Made by a program: the position numbers and the translations under genes. The notes beneath the pieces were generated by a model that was not told the DNA's origin, did no database searches, and saw nothing but the letters and a program-made list of their open reading frames with translations. 64,000 nt of DNA from the NCBI RefSeq assembly GCF_000090795.2, contig NW_003546255.1, positions 335,090-399,089 on the forward strand, in the 5' to 3' direction. This document shows, one piece after another, positions 10,717-21,922 of the stretch (its first letter is position 1; every line of letters begins with the position of its first letter). This stretch comes from Amphimedon queenslandica (Eukaryota; Porifera; Demospongiae; Haplosclerida; Niphatidae).

Positions 10717-13008
10717 ATGGCGGAATCTCCAAAGCATTCAGCAGTTCCCCGTTTCTCTCTTGTTGAGGAGATCAAGAAGAGATGGTTTCTCCTCAGTATA
10801 GTGATAGTTATTGCTTTTGCAAAAATATACCCTCCTCTTGGAGCCAAACACGGTAAGAAACTAAAGATAAAATGCATTTTAATTTAAAATTTATTATAAT
10901 ATTTACAGGTCCTCTTAGGCCAGAATACACTGTCAAATACATTGCTGTGTCCCTTATATTCTTCAACAGTGGTCTATCATTAAAATCTGAGGTTGCAATT
11001 ATTATTTAAAATAATGTTTTATTTATAAATATTTCTTAGGAGTTAAAGCGTGCCCTGGGTCAGGTTAGATTACACTTGTTCATCCAGTCTTTTACATTGC
11101 TCTTCATACCGGTCCTAATATTCATATTGACACACATTCTGGAGCCAATACACATTATGAGCCCTGTATATCTGAAAGGGTACATCCATTAATAATTGTC
11201 ATTGTTAGCCACACCCACTGACGACCACGCCCATTAGGTTACAGGTAGTCGGATGCATGCCTCCTCCTGTATCGTCTGCTGTTATTTTAACTAAAGCCGT
11301 GGGTGGCAACGAAGTATTTATAACTGTTTTTAAAAGGTGTGTCATTAGTATTTCATAGGCAGCTGCTATTTTTAACTCTGCTGCTGGAAGCTTTATTGGG
11401 ATTGTCGTAACACCAATACTATTATTAATATTTGTAAGTATAATAATAATAATTTTTATTATTATTGCATTTATAATATAATGCATTAGGTAGGTACTTC
11501 TTCTTCTGTCCCATTCTTGTCAATATTTACTAAATTGTCGATGACTGTTCTAGTTCCATTAATATTAGGACAGGTATGTGATGTACAATTACATGAAGTC
11601 CCTGTACTGTAGTACATGGTCTGGGGCCAAATTTTGCCAAAATTGGAAAGAAAAGAATTCTTCACTTTTATAATTTTATCTGATACATATACATGTTCTT
11701 ATGTTGTGTAGAAAGTTTGAACTGATTCTGATCAAACCTAAATTTTTTACGAATTTTTTTAAGTTGCTCCAAAATTGGGTAAAAGTCCCTGTACTATAGT
11801 ACATGGTCTCGGGCCAAATTTTGCCAAAAATGAAAAGTAGAGAATTCTCCATTTTTATACTTTTATCTGATACATATACATGTTCTTATGTTGTGTAGAA
11901 AGTTTAAGCTGATTCTGATCAAACCTGAATTTTTTACGATTTTTTAAAGTTGCTCCAAAATCGGGTAAAAGTCCCTGTACTATAGTACATGGTCTCGGGC
12001 CAAATTTTGCCACAAATGAAAAGTAGAGATTTCTCCATTTTTATAGTTTTATCTGATACATATGCATGTTCTTATGTTGTGTAGAAAGTTTGAGTCGATT
12101 CCGATCAAATTTGGATTTTTTATGAATTTTTAAAGTCACTCCTTATGCCAGTTTTTCAGCATGCTTTTTAGCTCACTGAGCATGCTTTGTGGGATTATCA
12201 TCATCATCATTATTACTAGATTTCAAGAAATTATGTTAAGAATTGGCTTGAAGAGAAGAAGCCTCCTTTTGGTACTATTAGCAGGTATTTTGAGGCTGAG
12301 AGAAGTGAGTTTAATATTTGATATTTTCTTTTTCAATTAGTTGCATTTTACTACTGATAATCTACACAACATTTTGTGACACATTTAAGAGTTAGTGCAT
12401 AATAATTATTAATTGATTATTTATTTTATTTATTACTATTATTTAGAAACTGATAGTGATTTTTCTATTAGGAGTGTCGTATCTGTTGCCATACTTGGTC
12501 AGTATAATAGTTAAAAAGTTAAACAAAATCTTCTCCCTCTATTGTCTCTAGTTGTCTTAACACAGTTACTACTTGTCGGTTTAGCTGCTTTCCTTTCTTC
12601 ATTGTAAGATTTCGACAAGTTTTGCATTCTTTTTACCACCTTGAGCTCAAGCTATAGCAATACTTTGTTTTTTGTTCTTAATAGTGTCAGTGATTTCAAT
12701 CGTAAGGATAGGATTGCTGTCTTTTTCTGTTCAACACACAAATCTCTCACACTTGGTATGCTTAATTATTAATCAGTAGTACCATTTTTTTCCTCTCCTT
12801 CTTTCTCTTTCTCTCTGCTTCTTTTGCAGGTATTCCAATATTAAAGATAGTATTTGTTGATTCGCCTGATTTAAGTTCTTTCACTCTTCCCCTTCTCATT
12901 TATCATCCTACACAGATACTACTGGGAAGCTCTCTTGTCTCTATGCTCCAATCTTGGGTCCAGGGAGAAGAGACTTCTACTACTAATGATGACAGGCCTA
13001 TCGTATAA
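10717..13008 (+). CDS. SLC10A7: SLC10A7: sodium/bile acid cotransporter family member 7
   Basis: 12 exons, 353 aa: 10717-10852, 10909-10991, 11040-11179, 11238-11313, 11359-11433, 11490-11573, 12220-12284, 12341-12390, 12447-12497, 12552-12603, 12685-12755, 12830-13008. The start is the ATG in TTAAAATGGCGG. The product is a ten-helix SBF-fold membrane protein. Near-invariant SLC10A7 blocks are present: [14 protein letters not shown]-like, [55 protein letters not shown] and [13 protein letters not shown]. Human SLC10A7 is 340-358 aa. It resides in secretory-pathway membranes and affects calcium handling, glycosylation and skeletal matrix; its substrate is unresolved. It converges on the RTK gene, stops 156 bp apart. 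Confidence 0.95.
11605..12140. repeat. Intronic tandem repeat, family B (SLC10A7 intron 6)
   Basis: Three head-to-tail units of about 180-186 bp. Each includes the self-complementary core CTGTACTATAGTACATGG, a GGGCCAAATTTTGCC block and a CTTATGTTGTGTAGAAAGTTTGA-type block. Other family B arrays lie at 25860-26440 and 34360-34745. The AGAAAGTTTGAGCTGATTC block is shared with family A, so the two families are probably related. Confidence 0.8.
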
Positions 13009-13164
13009 CTCCTCAGATATTATGGGTAATAATTTTTACATTTTAGACATGTAGTTGTTATTGATTCTTAATAATAAGATTATTTAAAATTGTATAAATA
13101 AAATTAATGATGATTTTATTGCCACACTCATTTAGCATGCACTGCAAGTGTAAAAGTATATAAG

Positions 13165-16100
13165 TCACTGACAGTCAGTAAAGTCCAGATAGTTAGCCAA
13201 TGGCATTATTATACCATCAAGTGATGCCACCAACTCACTGAACAAAGGTCTATCAGACACTAGTTCATACCAGCAAGAAAGCATTAGCATATAACTATGG
13301 GTACAAAGGCAAAGTTAGATTTAACTAATTTAATATTATTTTTACATTTCTTGTGAGCAGGCTGTATTGTGAGGACACTGCAGTCTCCCTCCTGTGTCAA
13401 GCAGGTCTACAACTCCTGCAGGATCCAGGCCAGGGTATGGAGTCCTCCCAAGGCTGAAAACCTCCCAACAAAGTACACCATAGGACCACTGTGATCATGC
13501 ATAAAAATAAAATAAAGAAAAACAAAAATAGCTTCATAATTATATGAAGTAATAAATAGCTGCATAGTTGAAAATGCAACTATACACTGCAAAAACTGTG
13601 ATCATGCATAAGAAATAAAATAAAAATACAAAAAGCTACATATTTGCCTTCAGTTTGTCTTATATATTTAGTCATAAATAGTTGCATAGTTGAGTCTATG
13701 CTTTATTTTTAAATGCTTACAACATCTGATTTTTCTGAGAAGAGTCCATCATGAAGGCTTTCCAGTGCCATCCATTTAATGGGGAGTTTGACAGATGCAT
13801 TGTTGTCTTTCAGTTGCTTAAAGTAATTGTTTGCATACACTTCCTCAGTGAGACCAAAATCAGCAACTTTGATGATCCCGTGATCATCTATCCTACATGG
13901 AACAAAAATTAGAATTTATGAACTTGTAAAACTCACATGCAATTCCTAGAAGCAAGATCACGATGAATGAAGTTATGTGAAGCCAAATAGCACATTCCTT
14001 TAGCTACTTGAAGACAAATGGAGACGAGCTTCTTCCTAACGTCAAGAACAATGTCATCATCACTGGATTCAGCGACTGTGAGATTATGCCTCTCTTTTTT
14101 CAGATAGGAGAGCAAGCTTCCTTTTGCCATAAAAGGCATTACAATATATGGAGCAGGTCCCATGTCAATGCAGACACCAATGAGGTGAAGGACGTTCACA
14201 TTATCAAAAGACATCATTCGAATGCACTCATCAACTATTGACTCTACATCGTTTTGAGTAAACGATCCTATTGAAGTAATAATATAAGGTATTTAAATGG
14301 CAATGAATACTGGGATCTATACCTTTTAATGTCTTAACAGCCACTGGTTGTGGGGCTCCATTTTCCATTGACAACAAAGCTCGATATACAATACCAAATT
14401 CACCTAAAAATATCAACATAAAGATATAGACCAAGGTGCTTTCTTGCATGCCTTGACCAATTGTTTCCTGCAGAGCAATGGAAGACCATGGTATGGCATA
14501 TTCCGATAGTTTTTGACCATGAGTTGGTGAAACTTGAACAGAAGAGCACAATTCTCCTGGCGACAGTGCAGGTCTAACAGATTCCCCTGAAAAAAAATAC
14601 GTATAAAAACATATTTAAAAATTTTTGAAGCATTCATTAAACAATTTTTTTACCTGGATAGTATCTGAGAGACTCTCTTGAGACCAAGCTCAAGTTAACT
14701 GATCTTTTTCTTTTCCATACGACGCGGACTTTAACTTTCTCACGTTTTTTCTTCTTCAAAACAACAATGACAATCACCACAACAGCGGCAACACTCACTG
14801 CCACAAGCAAGAGCAATACCAATGTTACAGAGACTGCTACAGCAACATTTGAATTACCTAAAAAGGACAAAAATAATCTATAAATAATTAGGTAGAATAT
14901 ACCATTACATTGATGATTAATAGAAGCATCAGAACAGCAGTCACCATTAAGATTGAGAGATTCAATGAGTTTTCCTGGATTGCTGCAATCAGGTGGATCA
15001 ATGCTATCTGTCATGGACTCAAATTTAAAATTGCTTATTGTTCTGAGCAATATTTCCCAGTTATCGGCACACAAGTCGGTTGAAATGCAGTTACAAATCT
15101 GAGGACAGAGGAACTGAGGAACGTGTATAGCATCACGAGTCCCACAAGGTAAGTAGTAATAAGTGCACAGTGCCTTTGCCACAATGTCATAGCAGTCAGA
15201 AGTGAATGGGAAGCTTTTTGTAAGCTCTTCCATGAAGAATCGTATGTGAGGCTGGCCGTAGGTTTGTCCCTTGGGAAAATAGACATAGTCAGTTTCAGAG
15301 AAGTAGGCATCACAGACAGAAGTGACATTTGTCTTGTAGTAAGGCTCACACTCGCCCTGTGAACTAAAGTAGTAAAAAAAAGATAATCTATCAAGTTACA
15401 TGCATATATATGTACACCCTACGTCATTTTGTTCCATAGTCGATCATCCAATTGAGTACTACATACTGATACTGCATTGGCAGAATCTATTATACATTAT
15501 TAAAATACAATATTGATGTTAGTTTTTAGCATGTAATGTACTTATTTCAGTGCATATGACACCAACATCTTCACTATGATCACAGTCATGAGTACCAATC
15601 GATTCACGGTCCATATCGCAGTCAACCAAACGGCTCTCTGATCCATTACAAATGATCTCATCCAAGAGTATCCTTCCAGAGCCCATTCCAAAGTAAGCCC
15701 TTGACCGATACACAGTAACTGTGCAATATATAAAGTGATGTATGTAGTTGGGACATGCACTTTACCTGGTGTAAAGTTAGTTGTGTATCCAATCTGTCGA
15801 CATACAACTGCAGCATTGATATTAGTGAATCTATCATCGCAGACAGTCCCCCATGAATCACCAATGCATATTTCAACTCGTCCTTCAGTTTCAACTCTAC
15901 CATCAGCCAAACGAACCTCGCCATATCGACAACCTGCATTGATGCAAACATTGTACAGAAACAAGTAATGCTCCATTGGGGATTATGTAGCTAATACTGC
16001 AGAACTGTTTGATGTTTTTGCAGTAAATATTATTGATGAGTGTCTTGATGTGCAAGACCTGCTTTCACAACTTGTCAATTCTTACTAAGTAATGTTATCA

Positions 16101-17321
16101 TAAACATACTTTATCATTTTATTTTCAATTTCATTGTTTTTCTAATGAGATTTAAAATTTGCATGGCATAAAACAGTGAGCATGCCTGATGAAGCTAAAA
16201 TTTAAGCACAGGATTATTTTAGGTTATAAGTCTTTTAACTCAAAAATTTGCAACCAAATCAGCTCAAATTGTTATGCATTACACAATTTTGAACTTTTAC
16301 ATTCACCAGAAATTGTTAAAATAATAGCATGAACTTGAATGATCCAAATAATCTAACATTAGCCAAGTAAAAAGTTCAAAAATTTCTTTGAATTGAAATT
16401 GGCATATTTTTGCACATTTCAAATGGTATATCTCAAAAAATTCAAGTTGGAATCAGCTCAAACTTTCTAGATAACATAAGGACATCAATATGTATCTGAA
16501 AATGTAATAAAATTGGGGGTCATTTCAGAGGCATTTTTTGGAAAAAAGCATGGGCTATACTAGTAAAGGGAATTTGTCAAAAATTGGAACATTTAAAAAT
16601 TGGCCATAACTTGAAAAATTAAATTTGGAATTGGCTCAAACTTTCTACATAGCATAAGGACATCAATGTGTATCAGAAAATGTAATAAAAATTGGGGGTC
16701 ATTTTTGGGCCATTTTTTGGAAAAAAACCATGGGCTATATAGTACAAGGATTTTATCAAAAATTGGCCAATTTTTTAAAAATGGCCATAACTTCAAAAAT
16801 TGAAGTCGGAATCAACTCAAACTTTCTACATAGCATAAGGACATCAATATGTATCAAAAAATGTAATAAAAATTTGGGGTCATTTCGGAGCCATTTTTTG
16901 GAAAAAACCATGGGCTATATTACAGGGATTTTATCAAAAATTGGCCCATTTCTTCAGATGGCCATAACTTAAAAAGTTGAAGTCAGAATTAGCTCAAACT
17001 TTCTACATAGCACAAGGGCATCAATATATATATATTGTAAAGTGTAATAAAAATAGGGGGTTATTTTAGGGCCATTTTTTCGGAAAAAAGCATGGGCAAG
17101 TATAGGGAATTTTTTTTAATTGGCTTATTTCTTTAGGTGACCATAACTTCAAAAAATTTTAGTCAGAATCAACTCAAACTTTATACAAGGACATCAATGA
17201 TGAAAAAAATCATTAGACTAGGTCATAATTTTTAAGCAATGGAATATGGCTTACATGCTTATACTTACTTACATTGTGCTAAATGAAAAGAGATGAGAGA
17301 TAGCACTAGCAGAAGAATCAT
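13165..17321 (-). CDS. Receptor tyrosine kinase with SRCR and Frizzled-type ectodomain
   Basis: 12 exons on the minus strand, phases consistent, 704 aa: 17273-17321, 15766-15933, 15542-15718, 15423-15486, 14903-15363, 14654-14857, 14452-14586, 14323-14403, 13937-14267, 13721-13892, 13346-13488, 13165-13294. Order: signal peptide [16 protein letters not shown] (1-16), SRCR domain (about 18-131; [17 protein letters not shown]), a Cys-rich Frizzled-type CRD (about 155-300), one TM helix (about 309-336) followed by a KKKK stop-transfer, then an intact tyrosine kinase (about 411-690). Visible kinase motifs: [48 protein letters not shown]. The [12 protein letters not shown] block is Met/Axl-like, whereas Frizzled CRDs are typical of ROR and MuSK. 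The 1.3-kb first intron holds repeats. The FZ domain call is by cysteine pattern. Confidence 0.85.
14404..14451 (-). other. 48-nt GC-AG intron inside the RTK ATP-binding loop
   Basis: On the minus strand the exon ends CAAG and the intron begins GCATGC and ends TTTTTAG. Using this GC donor gives IGQGEFG exactly, the expected glycine-rich loop, and matches the phase of the next exon. The nearest GT donor gives the wrong phase and destroys the loop. Confidence 0.75.
16425..17200. repeat. Intronic tandem repeat, family A (RTK intron 1)
   Basis: Four to five units with a spacing of about 180 bp, seen from the recurrence of CATGGGCTAT near 16550, 16730, 16910 and 17090. A partial fifth unit lies near 17150. 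The array fills most of the first intron of the RTK. Confidence 0.85.
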
Positions 17322-17552
17322 AACTGTAAGATGAAACAGGCAATCTTTCAAAATGAAACAAACTTTTGCAAATGGTTTACTCTAATATGCATGTAATTCC
17401 TATGAGATTAAATACTACACAAGGAAGTCTTCAGTTTACAGTAAAATTTAATGATTAATAATATTTATGTAATAACTGTAGGCTCTTAAACACGTGTTTG
17501 CACGTGGGAAAACTCCGCCTACAAAACATTATAACCACACCCACATTGGAAA
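17322..17552. promoter_or_regulatory. Bidirectional promoter RTK/MRPS15 with two E-boxes one helical turn apart
   Basis: The 231-bp divergent spacer holds CACGTG at 17491-17496 and again at 17501-17506, exactly 10 bp apart. The first is embedded in a 12-bp perfect palindrome AAACACGTGTTT. CCACACCC-type boxes follow at about 17535. E-boxes of this form bind bHLH-zip factors of the USF/MYC/MITF classes. Confidence 0.55.
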
Positions 17553-18711
17553 ATGTCTTTGAAAGCAGCAGCATTTCTATCTTTTGGAGGAGTTAGGCTG
17601 CTCTTGCAAAGAACAGTTCAATTACCATCACACAGTAAGAAAACTGTAGTGATCTGATTGATTAATATCTTGTATTTTTTATCTAAAAAATCATTTTAAT
17701 AATAATAATTATTATTATTGTATTTCTCCAGGTAGTTTAATATGTTCAAGAGCAGCCAGTTCAAAAGCAGCTGGTACAGGCATTTCCATTACTTCAAAGT
17801 ACAAGTTTGGCTACAATGATATACCTGAAATGGAAAAGTGAGCATAACTTACTGAAATAATATCAATAATATATATATAATTACTACAGTATTACGATTA
17901 AAAGCATCTTAAAATTATTAATTTTTTTAGTTCACCCGAGGCTGTCAAGAAAAGATTTAGCATCGAGTTTGCAAGCAAGAAACAGAGGAACAAGCTCCTT
18001 AAGAATGAAATGATACAGAAGTATCAGCAAAATCCTGGAGACACTGGCTCTACTGCTGTACAAAGTAAGAACGATACTAGTCTGGACACACCCCATCTAC
18101 AGCGAAGGGGCGTGTCCAGACTAAAATGATACCTGATTATCTTAGAGTAAATTTTAATTGTGGGTACTAAATTTTTGTAATTTTAGCACATGGTAGATTT
18201 GCGATTATTAAGTAATTAATTAATAATTAATAATTGCAAAATATGCTATTAATAATACCGGTATTAGTATTAACATTATTAGTATTTTTTAATCATTTTT
18301 CAGTTGCCATAATGACTGCTAAGATACAGAATCTCACTGAACATATGAGAAATAACAGAAAAGTAAGAAAAATAGCTAAGTACCATGACTATGTCCAGGT
18401 TTTAACATTAATAACTTGGATAATTATTTACATAGCATAAGAACATTGATATACATCAGAAAATGTGTAATAAATTCATGCACTATTCCTTTTACAAGTA
18501 CATGTAGCACTGGTTACATTGTATGTGTGTTTATTTTTAGGATAAGAGTAGTCTCCGTAAGCTGCTTCACGGTATTGAAAGGCGTAAGAAACTGTTTAAG
18601 TATCTGAGAAGGACTGATTTCACAAGGTATCACGTCCTGTTGAAGGAATTTGGTCTAAAGCCACTGGTTGATGATAAATATGCTACTCTTGATAAAAAGA
18701 ATAAAAAATAA
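17553..18711 (+). CDS. MRPS15: Mitochondrial ribosomal protein uS15m (MRPS15)
   Basis: Five exons, 183 aa: 17553-17634, 17732-17837, 17931-18064, 18304-18362, 18541-18711. The N-terminus is basic and hydroxylated (MSLKAAAFLSFGGVRLLLQR), fitting a mitochondrial targeting peptide. The C-terminal half is the S15 fold: KIQNLTEHMRNNRKDKSSL, then GIERRKKLFKYLRR and DFTRYHVLLKEFGLKPL. This corresponds to the bacterial uS15 pattern of LTxRIxxLTxHLxxxxKDxxSRRGLL and RRxLLxYLxxxDxxRY. It acts in the small mitoribosomal subunit. It is divergent from the RTK and convergent with the FN3 receptor (stops 59 bp apart). Confidence 0.92.
18078..18123. repeat. Strong inverted repeat (hairpin) in MRPS15 intron 3
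   Basis: Arms TAGTCTGGACACACCCC and GGGGCGTGTCCAGACTA pair over 17 bp with one mismatch, around a 12-nt loop. It starts 13 nt after the splice donor. Confidence 0.85.
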
Positions 18712-18770
18712 TCATAATGCAGTAGCAATTTATTGTTAATTGTTTAAAAATTATCAATTTTTCCACAAAG

Positions 18771-21769
18771 TTATAACACTGTACAGCGACTTTTTGTAAC
18801 ATCCAAATTACGTCCATTTTCCACACTTGTTTTTGCTATAGTACTTGCTGGGATTGTTAGAGGTTTAAGTCTAAAGAAAAATTATCATAACAAACACTTA
18901 ATGTTCAAGGAAAAACAAATAAAATCCTTACTCGTGTGTTGTTGTTGCAGTTTGAACTTCATTATTGCTATCAGTCCTATCATTTCTTATTATCGTCTTT
19001 TGTGCTACAACAGGAGCTGCACCTTGAAGATCATTCTACATTGGATGATAATACTGATAAAAAAGGGACAGATAGTATAATACAGACCGAGTTACTAGCT
19101 TGTTCAGGTGCTAAATATATAGGGTTTGGATCATGTGGAACATCAAGATGAGGGTCATTAGCATTACGCCCATCTGGTTTAGCATTATTCTCATCTCCTG
19201 GTTGAGGATTACTTGTGTTCTGTGAGGAATTATGATTTTAAAATGAATAAGATATTACAGTATTATATCAACATGTGTTTACTCTAATCAGAGGATTCAG
19301 AGAGTTTGGATCTGTACCAATAGAAGGTGGTGCTTCCTCCAGTTCAATTGGCGTGAACGTTTGTGAGGTTATATATTCACTTCTAGTTCCCACACTAATA
19401 ATTCTAATTATTAGAATTAATTAAATAATAATAAAATTTAAATACTATACAGTATATCAACTAACTTTTTTGATTTCTTGCACTTCTTAACATAACATAG
19501 TCGTACCACACAAAATATAACAACACATGCCACACCACCACCAACAATAAGAAATGTACAAACACTTGCACCTAATAAAAAGCTATACTTTATCAAACAA
19601 TGTAATCATTAAATTTACCAATGACAATGTCATCAGAATCAGAACAGTCAGTAGAACCTATAAGAAATCATTAAGTATCTGTATGTAATAAAACTCACAG
19701 GTTGGTGATTGAGATGATGATGTATCTGATTGCGATGGTGATGGTGAGAGTGAGGGTGGGGGTGTATGTGATGGTGAGGATGTACTGATGACAAGTGATG
19801 GTGAGGGTGATGGCAGTACCACTTCAATGACTCTACTAGCAATGACTACATCACTCTCATTGCCACTATCTTTAAGTGAATGCACAAATACTGTATATGT
19901 TCCACTAGCTGTTAATTGATGAGTCGTGGTCTTTGAAACCACTTTATAGTCATCATCAGAAACTGTGACAGTGTCATTTAGAGTTAAAACTTCCATAAAA
20001 ATGAAGAGACCAGATGAGTTAAAAACTTTAATGACGCACCCACTTCCACCTGGCAATAAAGTACAATTGATCCTAAAATAACCAGTAGAACTGTTAGTAG
20101 GAATAAATACACTGTGAACTGGAGATGTGCCTGTATAATAAGGTAAACCTCAATTTAATAAGTCTTAAGATAGTAAAGATACTGATATATATTATACCAA
20201 ACTCACTAAAAGTATCATTGATATAACTGATGTATGATGAATGGTGGTTCGACCAGGTGAGGGTGGATTTACATTGAAGATCAAGAGGAAGTGTCGTATT
20301 AATAGTAATCATCACATCATTGTATATAGTGAGATTAATGTATGAACAGAATGGGCTAGCACTTTTATTACACATTGTACAAATATGAAGGAGACTTGGA
20401 GAGGAGAAAGGGCAGCAATCAGAATCCAACTGGAAAAGTAGAAGAATAATTTCAATAAACATACATATGTAGCAATAGATCTTACCTCAGCATTTACAAT
20501 TAGTTGAGCTGCTGAAGGTACTATGATTACACTGTGGCTGACAATATTAACAACAGGTTCTATATAGTAAAGATTAAAGAAGGATGAATCATTAGAACTT
20601 TTAAAGTGTGTAGAGAAGCATTTGGTCATGCAATATACATGCATGTATATGTACATTCCTTTACTTACTAATGGCAGTACTGATGTTAATAGAAGTCTCT
20701 TGACTAGGACCAATTCCATTAACTGCTTCAATACTAACAGTGAGGACTTCATCAGAAGGCAATTCATCTGCGAGCCAGTAATGGAATGGTTCTTTAGTAG
20801 TAACAACAGTGTCATTCCACTGTAAGATAATATTATAATTTAAAATATGACATCCAGTTGGAGTGACAGGTCGAGTCCAGTATAAATATACTCCAGTACA
20901 ATTGACAACACTGACTACTGATGAGGTGTTAACTGGATCAGGAGGATCTAAAACAAAAGAAAAAAATTTATCCCTTATGCTCCTCAGTTCTTGATAGCAC
21001 CCTTTGCTTTCCCTTCCCTTCTCCCAAGCTTTCTCTCTCCTCCCTCTCTCTCTCTCCTCCCTCTCTCTCTCCTCCCTCCCTCTCTCTCTCTCCTCCCTCT
21101 CTCTCTCCTCCCTCCCTCTCTCTCTCTCCTCCCTCTCTCTCTCTCCTCCCTCTCTCTCTCCTCCCTCCCTCTCTCTCTCTCTCTCTCCTCCCTCTCTCTC
21201 TCTCCTCCCTCTCTCTCTCCTTCCTCCCTCTCTCTCTCTCTCCTCCCTCTCTCTCCCAACCCTCTCTCTCTCTCTCTCCCTCCCTCCCTCTCTCTCTTCT
21301 CTTCCTCTCTCCACTGACCTGTCCCAATAATGGCACTAAAGTTGTTTGAGCACTGGACCGGACTAGTAGGATACATTCTAATCTGTAGCAGCTTGCCATG
21401 ATACTTCTGAAAAGTCACACCATCAATTATTAAATAAGAAGTACAGATTTTTGTGAGATTATTGAAAACAGGAGGGGGTTCCTGAGTCAATTCATCAACT
21501 TCTTTGGTGTCGTGACTGTAAATGTACATCTTGTACATTCTGTGCACGCACATCAGGTCATCAGTGAGGTTTGTAAAGAAAGAGAAAGTCAATAAAAAGT
21601 CTGAGCCATTACACGCCTTGATATGATCAATGTGATGAATAGAGGCAGAGTGGGGGCATGAAGATACAGAGCAGAGCTGGGAAAGAACCAAAAAAGAGAT
21701 GCAAAACGAGGAGAACTTAGTTGTCCACTCAAATGACTGTAGGCTGTGGAATGGTCTCCGCCTGACCAT
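18771..21769 (-). CDS. Orphan single-pass receptor with a fibronectin III domain
   Basis: Eleven minus-strand exons, about 686 aa: 21319-21769, 20669-20947, 20486-20559, 20198-20429, 19699-20130, 19619-19657, 19466-19571, 19283-19394, 19088-19219, 18932-19035, 18771-18870. The start at 21769 gives a signal-peptide-like N-terminus (SSFCISFLVLSQLCSVSS); in-frame ATGs exist upstream to 21868. Next come a Cys-containing region, one FN3 domain (DPPDPVNTSS through NGIGPSQETS), a second beta-rich region, a Ser/Pro-rich stalk (about 470-500), a TM helix (VCTFLIVGGGVACVVIFCVV) and a tail of about 140 aa with EYITSQ and PIYLAPEQ tyrosine sites. No kinase or other catalytic domain is present. The junction 19088/19035 uses a weak GTCTGT donor. 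The family is not recognised; it may be a sponge-specific immune or adhesion receptor. Confidence 0.6.
20990..21315. repeat. Polypyrimidine (CTCTCTCCCTC)n tract in FN3-receptor intron 1
   Basis: About 320 bp of almost pure C/T on the plus strand (pure A/G on the transcribed minus strand), built from variants of CTCCCTCTCTCTCT. It fills the first intron. Long open frames here are low-complexity artefacts. Confidence 0.9.
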
Positions 21770-21922
21770 CGAAACTATGGAGAACTGAGATGGAGACAAA
21801 GAGTATGAAGAGGGAAGATTATGAGATTCAGATACCCTTGATTTTTTACCTATTTTTTGTATGACCACGCCTCTTTAAAAGTTATTAATAACACGTCACG
21901 TGAGGACATGTGACAACTGACA
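21770..21922. promoter_or_regulatory. Bidirectional promoter FN3 receptor/DMTF1-like with a palindromic E-box
   Basis: The 153-bp divergent spacer contains TCACGTGA at 21896-21903, a perfect USF/MITF-type palindrome, 20 bp before the plus-strand ATG. ACCACGCC lies upstream. Confidence 0.5.

Noticed and set aside
13009-13164. A separate small gene between SLC10A7 and the RTK
   Set aside because: The 156-bp gap holds only AT-rich 3' ends of two convergent genes.
13397-13592. Hydrophobic minus-strand ORFs overlapping the RTK
   Set aside because: They read through the intron upstream of the [12 protein letters not shown] exon in other frames. The kinase frame is the real one.
20661-21868. Long overlapping open frames rich in Arg/Glu or Leu/Ser/Pro on both strands
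   Set aside because: They are translations of the CT-repeat intron. The receptor exons end at splice sites on either side.
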